Positions 19,416 through 25,239 of a stretch of 25,239 nucleotides of DNA are shown piece after piece (the stretch's first letter is position 1; the number at the start of each line of letters is the position of its first letter). Source of the stretch: Physocladia obscura (taxonomy: Eukaryota > Chytridiomycota > Chytridiomycetes > Chytridiales > Chytriomycetaceae); NCBI GenBank assembly GCA_027596945.1, contig JADGJH010000207.1:1-25239 (forward strand), in the 5' to 3' direction. Under the pieces are notes generated by a model. It was given only the letters and a program-made list of their open reading frames with translations, did no database searches and was not told the DNA's origin. Made by a program: the position numbers and the translations under genes.

Positions 19416-22400
19416 ATGAAGCGACTCTTCAAGCAGGCGGAAGCCAACAACAATAACAACTCTAATAATAACAGCAGTAGCAGCAGCAGCAACACAGCCT
19501 ATCTGCACCCATCAGCGTCGGACGAGCCGCAACCGCCACCGGCAAAGGCGGTGCGGCTGGCAAGCATAATCGCAAACAATGCGAACACAAACAATACAAA
19601 CTCAAATGCAAACTCAACCTCATTGGACGATGGCGTCTTTCTCCCGTCCAACCTGCGCATACTGCTAGGTGATGCTGTGAGTGTATCTTCCGTACCCTCC
19701 CGTTCTCACTTGCCGAAACAAACGAAACAAAACGACAAAACATACAGGACCCAACGATTGCTTTCCAGAAGAACGCCCTGCTGCGTCGCATGTTGGAGTA
19801 TCGCCGACTGTACGCCGAAGTAACCGAACGCGAAGTTGCTCTGGACGCGGTTATTTCTCGGAAAGACGGCGCGCTAACAGCATGTGTCCAAGTTCTCGCA
19901 ATGGTATTATTTTTTTCGTTATTCTTTTTATAAAACTCAACTCTCTGTCATCCTCTTTCTCTCAGCTTGCCGATGATCTTGCTGCAATTCGTTGCTACGA
20001 GTCTGTTGATGACGCCGCCTTCACTTCAGGTTAGCCGTGATATTTTTTTGCACTTTGCTGTCCTTTACCTTCTATTCACGTTTATTCAGAATCTGCCTTC
20101 ATCCGCTCAATTGTGCTATCACAGTCGTCACCTTCAGTTAGTCAAACTCTTGATTCATGGCGGTCTTACATTTTGAAGTCGGTAGCCAACACAGCCGCCT
20201 ATGTCAAATCAACAGATCGTCCATCCACAAGCGCTTCGCAAATTGATAAACTACAATCTCGTTGTCATATTCTTTCTGCAGAGGTATTCGTGCGTTAGTC
20301 TATCGTTGTATTTTTTATGGTTTTTCATACAGAACTCTGAGCTGAAGGCGTCAAATGCAACAAATTCACAACGAATCCAAGATTTACTCTCGGAAAACGA
20401 TTCACTGAAGATGGCTAAATATTCCGTTGAACGAAAACTGGATCGTCTTAAGATTCTGGGTACGAAACGACCTTCCGAAATGAATGGAACATCCAATCAT
20501 ACAGGGACTTCAAATTCATTCGCATTAGATGCAATGATAGTGGATACTTCGGGTTCTAGCGCCGGTGGAAGCGAATGGGAAATTTTAGCTAATACCAGAT
20601 TGCGGGAAATCGAGGCATTAAATGCGCAACATTTGGAAGTCACTCAGGCTTTTGAAATATACAAGATTAAAAACCCTGTATGTATTAAATCTCCGTCTGT
20701 TGTGTTTTTTTCCTGAAATCTCTTCTGAATTATTAGGCGATATCCATATAATGATTTTTTATTCTTCATTTTTTCTGTACCGACAGATTCAATCTCATTC
20801 GGAATTATCGGCTCGACAATTCGATGAAATGGAACATTTACGAGCTGAAAATCTTGCGTACAAAAAGCGACTAGATAGTTTGACTTTTGAATACGAAGAA
20901 CTTCAATCAGAAAGACGTAAATTTATCGAGCAAATCGAGGTAGATATTTCTCAGTGGATCATACTTGATTGAATTTAATGTTTTTAAGATCTGTTTTTTG
21001 TTTTGTTTTCGTTTGACAGGCAGAAGAGCTCTCTCGACGAAAAGTGATTGAAAACGAACTCAAAAAGCTTGAAACGGATCTTCTTCGAGTGCGAGCCCAT
21101 CGCGATTCACTCCAGGAATCGGCTCATCTTCAAAAAGAGAAAGACTCGATCGAAATTCTTCATCACAAGGAAGTCATGTTTTTAGTTGGTTCTCAAAAAG
21201 TCAAAATCCAAGAATTGGAGAGCAAAATCGAAAGATTGAAAATGAAGCTGCTGATGAATGACACTGATGGATTTTTGCACGAATTTTTCAAAAATGCTGA
21301 AAATGCGGAATCAACGAATGTCGATGTATTTTCAGAACTGAAAAGAAGATTAGAGTTTAGTGTCAAATTTTTTACATGTGGTTTTGGCACTAATTATTAT
21401 TATAACAGTGATTCCGAGAAGCGAGCATCCGAATTTGAAAATCGTGTCAGGTCGTTTGAAAATGCCTCAAACGAAACTCTTCAAACACAGCAAGTTAGTT
21501 GCGGAAATTTCTTGCAGTATATGAAACTTTTTAAACGTATTCACCATCTCAGATTCTACTTTCCGAACACGAATTGCGAACAGAACTTGAAAAGGTCAAA
21601 GCTGATTTATTCGCTATGGAACCTGATGCGTCAAAGAAAGTTACTGATCTGGAAATGAAGATTGAATTCCATCAGAAGGTCTCTCAATTTTTTATTATCT
21701 CTATATATATATATATTTTTGTTTTTTGTTTTCTGCCATCGATGCAGTATTAAATTATATCTCACTTTAAGAGTGAGGCTCGTTTAATTCAAGAAATCGA
21801 TATGCTTTCAGCCGCTTGGACCGATTTGGAAACTCAGAATCACCGGAAAGTATTCGACCTGACTGAAAAAGAGAACCAAATTTTGAAGTTGGTTGCAGAG
21901 GTTTGTGAAGGAAAAATTCTTAGCTTTTTTTTTTCCTGCTCAACCGTTTTATTTCAGAAAACAAAGTTTGACCAGAAATGCGAAAAGCTGACAAAAGAGC
22001 GAAATATGACGAATAATCAAGTTATTGCATTGAAACGGCAATCTGAAAAGCAATTGGAGCAAATTCGAAGGTTGGAGGAACGCGAAAGATTACTAATTGT
22101 TCAATTGGTTTGCTGAAATTATTGTTTTAATGAACGAGAGGTTATAATTGTAAATTGACTTGCTTCTTTTTTTTTTTTTCTTTTCTGTTTTCTTTTTTCT
22201 TCTTTCTTTTGTTCCCTCAGCAAACATTGGAAAAAGATCTTTCTGCAAAAAATATCTCTGCTGACTCTCATCGACGGAAAGTTTCAGAATTGTCTCAAAA
22301 ACAAATTGAGCTGATGGATAAGCTTGAAAAGCTAGGTGCCAAATTGGCTGAGGTATTATCTTGATTTCCACGAAATCCGATTGATATATATTAACGAAAT

Positions 22401-22850
22401 CAATATACATAAACAACGTGACGCAAAAAATCTCAAAACTTAGTCCGAAAAGGTTCTGACAGAGAAACTCAAAATTATATCAGACGATTCAAATGCACAA
22501 AAGCGGTTGTTGGAACGAATTGAAATCTTGAAGAAAAAACTTGAAAGTCAGCCGAGGACACTGGAAATGGCAGATTCATATTTAAAGCAAGAAAATGAAG
22601 ATCTGAAGGTTTTCAATACATTTTTAAATTTATTTTCAAATCTGAATTAACCATGTCTCTCTATTTTTCACCGCAGCAACTTGTGAAATGCTCTAGCTGC
22701 AGCACAAACTTCAAGTCACATTTATTATCAAAATGTATGCACACATTTTGTAAACAGTGTTTGGACGATCTGGTGAATTCTCGGCAGCGAAAGTGTCCGA
22801 AATGCGGGATCCCGTTTAGCCATGCAGATATAAAAGCTTTCTATATGTGA
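19416..22850 (+). CDS. BRE1: BRE1-type E3 ubiquitin ligase for histone H2B
   Basis: Fourteen exons fit: 19416-19676, 19748-19903, 19966-20029, 20090-20283, 20333-20677, 20787-20939, 21020-21354, 21409-21493, 21553-21678, 21772-21900, 21958-22107, 22221-22352, 22444-22608 and 22677-22850, about 822 residues. All introns are GT-AG. The Asn/Ser-rich N-terminus is followed by DPTIAFQKNALLRRMLEYRR, the BRE1/RNF20-like start of the coiled coil, then several hundred residues of Glu/Lys/Gln/Leu coiled coil. The C-terminal C3HC4 RING has C770, C773, C785, H787, C790, C793, C805 and C808 and ends at DIKAFYM, as in the family. BRE1, with the E2 Rad6, monoubiquitinates H2B in the nucleus during transcription elongation. 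The start is the ATG after the T run; the adjacent TTG is not used. Eleven of 13 introns are phase 0. Intron 7 has a weak donor (GTTTAG) and could be retained in frame. Confidence 0.92.
21355..21408 (+). other. BRE1 intron 7: 54 bp, stop-free and in frame
   Basis: Splicing at GTTTAG...TATAACAG joins RRL to DDSEKRASEF and keeps the coiled coil. Without splicing, 18 hydrophobic and aromatic residues (including VKFFTCGFG) would be inserted with no stop. The composition argues for an intron; the frame permits retention. Confidence 0.65.
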
Positions 22851-23231
22851 AGAAACCGAATTTGGGAGAAAACTGCTTGTATGACGGAAGGCAAAGAAAG
22901 ACAACTGGCAGGCTATTTAAAACCCAACTTTTTTTGTGATGGAGATGAGGATAAAAATAATTTATATTTGGAAAGTCCAAAGCGTATTGTTTTAAGTCCT
23001 TGTCAATTTCTAGTTTTGTTGGTCATTATTTTGTTCTTTAAGTTAAACAACGTGGACCTACATAAACTTCTAGTGCCTCTTAATCTGTTATTTCATTTGT
23101 AGGATATAAATTTTTTTCAGAAAGGGGCGTCTCCAAAAAGTCAAATGACTTAAAAACCACCCCGAAAATTTTCAAACCAAAAAGTTTAAAATTGGTAATT
23201 GATTTGAATTTTTTTTAATAATAGACTAGAA
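22851..23231. other. Intergenic region between BRE1 and the secreted protein
   Basis: This 381-bp stretch holds the BRE1 3' UTR and the next promoter. An ATG ORF of 73 codons (22881-23102) with a hydrophobic stretch (FLVLLVIILFF) is present. It has no recognisable homology and sits where the UTR is expected, so I do not call it a gene. No strong promoter motif is visible. Confidence 0.5.
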
Positions 23232-25219
23232 ATGAAGCTGTTCGTTGTCGCCGCTCTCGTGTCCACTGTTTTTGCTGCCCCGTAAGTCGCAGTCCTGTAT
23301 TCTGCTTGGTGACAGTTTTCACATAATTTTATTCTTTTAGGCACCCGGCTTACGATGCTCCAACTCCAGCAGGAAATAGCCCGGTAACAACAACAGCAAC
23401 TCTGGCAGCCAACACTCCAGCTGCTACCGCCACTACGACCACTAACGTTGGATACTATGCCCCCATACCAGTTGTCAGCACCACCGCTACAACCAAGACC
23501 CCTGCTGCTGTTAATTCAAGTATTGCCACTCCAGCCGCTCTTGTTTCAACAATTTCTGCTACTCCAGCAGCAAATACTCCTACTGCTATAACAATTCCAC
23601 TTGTCCAAACGTGTGTAGAAAGCTCAACTCCGCTTACAAGCTCTGCTAAATCAACGACGCTCGCGCCTGCCGCTAGCACACCCGGTGTTTCTACAGCACC
23701 ACTTGCGGTTAAAACCCCCCCCCGGCAACTATCGCTACGACTCCACCTACTGCTACTGTTCCAGACATCCCAATTTGCAGCCCAACTACAGTCGCTGCTA
23801 CTTTTTCCGCGACTGTCTCTTCAATTACGCCGGCAGCTGCGCCGAGCACAAAGTCTGCCCCTTATTCCGCTCCAGCTGTTTTAACTACAATATCCGTAAC
23901 TCCAGCCGCTAATACTCCAACTGCTTCAACTACTGATACTTGTCCTGAAATTAGTCCAGTTTCTGCTCGTAATTATAAATTTATTTATTTTTTGTAAAAT
24001 GAACCATAACTTCAGTTAAATAAACAAAATTAGCGACAACAACACGCGAAACGGCAACAACTCCACCAGCAGGAAACACACCCGCCATCACAACTCCGGC
24101 AGCCGTCGTTGTTCCATCAATTCGAACGTGTAGAACAAGTCTTTCAGCGGCAGCCAACATACCAAAAACGACGCCGTCAACAACTTCTGGCACCAAGTCT
24201 GTGACATCCGCAAATTTAACGTCAACCGCCACCTCCACCACCGCACCTTCAGTCGATACATGTACCAAATCTACTGCACAACCTAATAATACTCCTGGAG
24301 TGACAACTCGCATTATCATCCCAACAACACCGCCGACTACTACCACGACTTCAACCATTTCCACACCTGCTGTCGACACTTGCAGAGAAACTGCCAGCAC
24401 TACAGCAACTTCGGCCGCTCACACACACCCAGCGCGTCGAAAACGCCAACACCAGCAGTTGAACCGTGCACCGAAGCTGCAGCTGTTTCTGCAACGCACA
24501 GTATTTTAACTACAAAAACTTCAGCTTTTATCACCACAAGCGCCGCAATAATAGCAACTTCTGCTGCAAATACTCCTCCCGCGAACAAAACACCAACAAC
24601 AGCAGGAATTGATACTTGCACTGAAAAATTTTCCGTAACTGCTACCACGTCGGCTGTAAATACACCAATTGCAACTACTACTACGACAATTTTAACCGCA
24701 CCCGCTGCAAACACACCAATTGTTTCCATTTCGGTCACAAAGACCAAAAAGAAGTGTTCACCAAAATACACGGCTCCTATTACTACCAGCATGACTCCTG
24801 CTGCTGTTGCTCTGATTGCCAGCACGACGATTGCTCCAGTTTATGTTGCTACTAGTACTACTAGTGTTATTTCAACCTCAACTTCACTAGCAGTAGCTTC
24901 TATTACTACTACGGCTGGTGCTGTGCCAAATTCTCCTGTTGATACTTGCAAGTCTACAGCTACAACTGCTTCTACCATCTTGCAGTCTTCACTAACAACA
25001 ACTGTTAACATCACAACTGTTAACATCACAATTGCAACAACTACAACCGCAGCGCCACCGGCAGCCGACTTCCCATCATATATTACTCCAGCAAGACCAA
25101 CTACCACCACCCTTTTTTCTGCTGTCAGTATGATCACAATAACTGACACTAAGATGGTTACTACTGCCGATGCTTCGACAACGATTACTGCAACTCCTGC
25201 CATAAACTATGGAAACTAA
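23232..25219 (+). CDS. Secreted Thr/Ala/Pro-rich mucin-like protein with two frame breaks
   Basis: Exon 1 (23232-23281) encodes MKLFVVAALVSTVFAAP, a signal peptide likely cut after an Ala. A GTAAGT...TTTTAG intron leads to exon 2 (23341-23968), and a second (GTAATT...AAATTAG) to exon 3 (24034-25219). The mature protein is a long Thr/Ala/Pro/Ser/Val-rich chain, probably heavily O-glycosylated, with isolated cysteines in recurring contexts such as VDTC, IDTC and TDTC every few tens of residues. The biased composition jumps frame twice: at a run of nine C (23715-23723) and at a CA repeat (about 24420-24428). After each point the old frame loses the bias and soon stops, and the new frame continues it. 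Either the assembly has indel errors at simple repeats or the gene is decaying or variable. There is no GPI-type hydrophobic tail, so it is secreted or wall-bound. No family is assigned. Confidence 0.7.
23715..23723 (+). repeat. C9 homopolymer at a frame break
   Basis: Nine C follow AAAA in exon 2. Ten C (or seven) would keep the Thr/Pro-rich frame open through PATIATTPPTATVP. With nine the frame changes to Leu/Gln-rich sequence and reaches a stop. Confidence 0.75.
24420..24428 (+). repeat. CA dinucleotide repeat at a frame break
   Basis: Here the biased frame moves by two bases, exactly one CA unit. Upstream the good frame reads TSAA; downstream it reads HTPSASKTPTPAVEPC in the frame starting at 24422. 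No GT-AG intron explains the shift. Confidence 0.65.
24998..25027 (+). repeat. 15-bp direct tandem duplication in coding sequence
   Basis: acaactgttaacatc occurs twice in succession (24998-25012 and 25013-25027), encoding TTVNI twice. It is in frame and suggests repeat slippage in this low-complexity gene. Confidence 0.85.
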
Positions 25220-25239
25220 AAAAGAAGAGAGTAGTAGTC

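Larger units (their letters stand above)
14501..19600 (+). repeat. Roughly 5.1-kb segment repeating 7615-12714
   Basis: Every base I compared between 7615-12714 and 14501-19600 agrees at a constant offset of 6886. The segment covers two full monooxygenase units, the unique 1.04-kb downstream region and the first 185 bp of BRE1. Identity across non-coding DNA, ending exactly at the scaffold gap, points to a doubled representation of one locus. Confidence 0.85.

Noticed and set aside
22165..22220. Pyrimidine-rich tract as a regulatory element
   Set aside because: It lies directly before the acceptor of BRE1 intron 11 and is explained as an extended polypyrimidine tract.
22881..23102. 73-codon ORF downstream of BRE1
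   Set aside because: It begins with ATG and has a hydrophobic stretch, but it lies in the expected 3' UTR and promoter area, is AT-rich and matches nothing I recognise.
23981..24400. Val/Ala-rich ORFs on the minus strand opposite the secreted protein (also 24400-24825 and 24841-25203)
   Set aside because: They are antisense shadows of a Thr/Ala-rich coding strand: reverse complements of ACN and GCN codons give Val, Gly, Ser and Ala codons without stops.

Overview
This is a nuclear fragment from a compact, AT-rich eukaryotic genome. Genes are split by short spliceosomal introns, mostly about 50-120 bp and nearly all GT-AG, the standard genetic code fits throughout, and no bacterial operon features, tRNA, rRNA or CRISPR are seen. 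The gene content (a BRE1 ubiquitin ligase, a HYPK-like chaperone, a TTC36-like TPR protein, class A flavin monooxygenases and a Thr/Ala/Pro-rich secreted protein) suggests an early-diverging, perhaps zoosporic (chytrid-like), fungus. That assignment is an inference.

Layout, left to right: (1) the 3' part of a leucine-rich-repeat gene (+, 2-1939); (2) a single-exon type II membrane protein weakly resembling GT10 fucosyltransferases (+, 2412-3947); (3) a four-exon HYPK-like gene starting only 13 bp later (+, 3961-4615); (4) a convergent two-exon TTC36-like gene (-, 4659-5296); (5) about 1.46 kb with no confident gene; (6) a head-to-tail array of three-exon FAD-dependent monooxygenase genes (+, 6759-18373) interrupted by a 10-N gap at 12715-12724; (7) a 14-exon BRE1 gene (+, 19416-22850); (8) a secreted mucin-like Thr/Ala/Pro-rich protein (+, 23232-25219) with two apparent reading-frame breaks.

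The centre of the window is the main point of interest. The first monooxygenase copy has its own 5' half. All later copies share another 5' half, and every copy shares a roughly 600-bp block in exon 3, with a sharp switch at about 7615. The last copy on each side of the gap has a different C-terminal tail from the others. This is what unequal crossing-over between two neighbouring paralogs would leave. The sequence 7615-12714 (end of array plus the first 185 bp of BRE1) reappears, identical as far as I can read, at 14501-19600. The gap therefore probably joins two contigs, or two alleles, covering the same locus. The true copy number cannot be read from this assembly, and the truncated BRE1 start at 12530-12714 and its apparent fusion to a monooxygenase are probably artefacts.

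The genes do not form one pathway. BRE1 acts in chromatin (H2B monoubiquitination), HYPK in co-translational N-terminal acetylation and chaperoning, the monooxygenases in oxidative metabolism of an unknown aromatic-type substrate, and the Thr-rich protein at the cell surface or outside the cell. I found no convincing new multi-gene system. The recombinant monooxygenase array is the most unusual structure.
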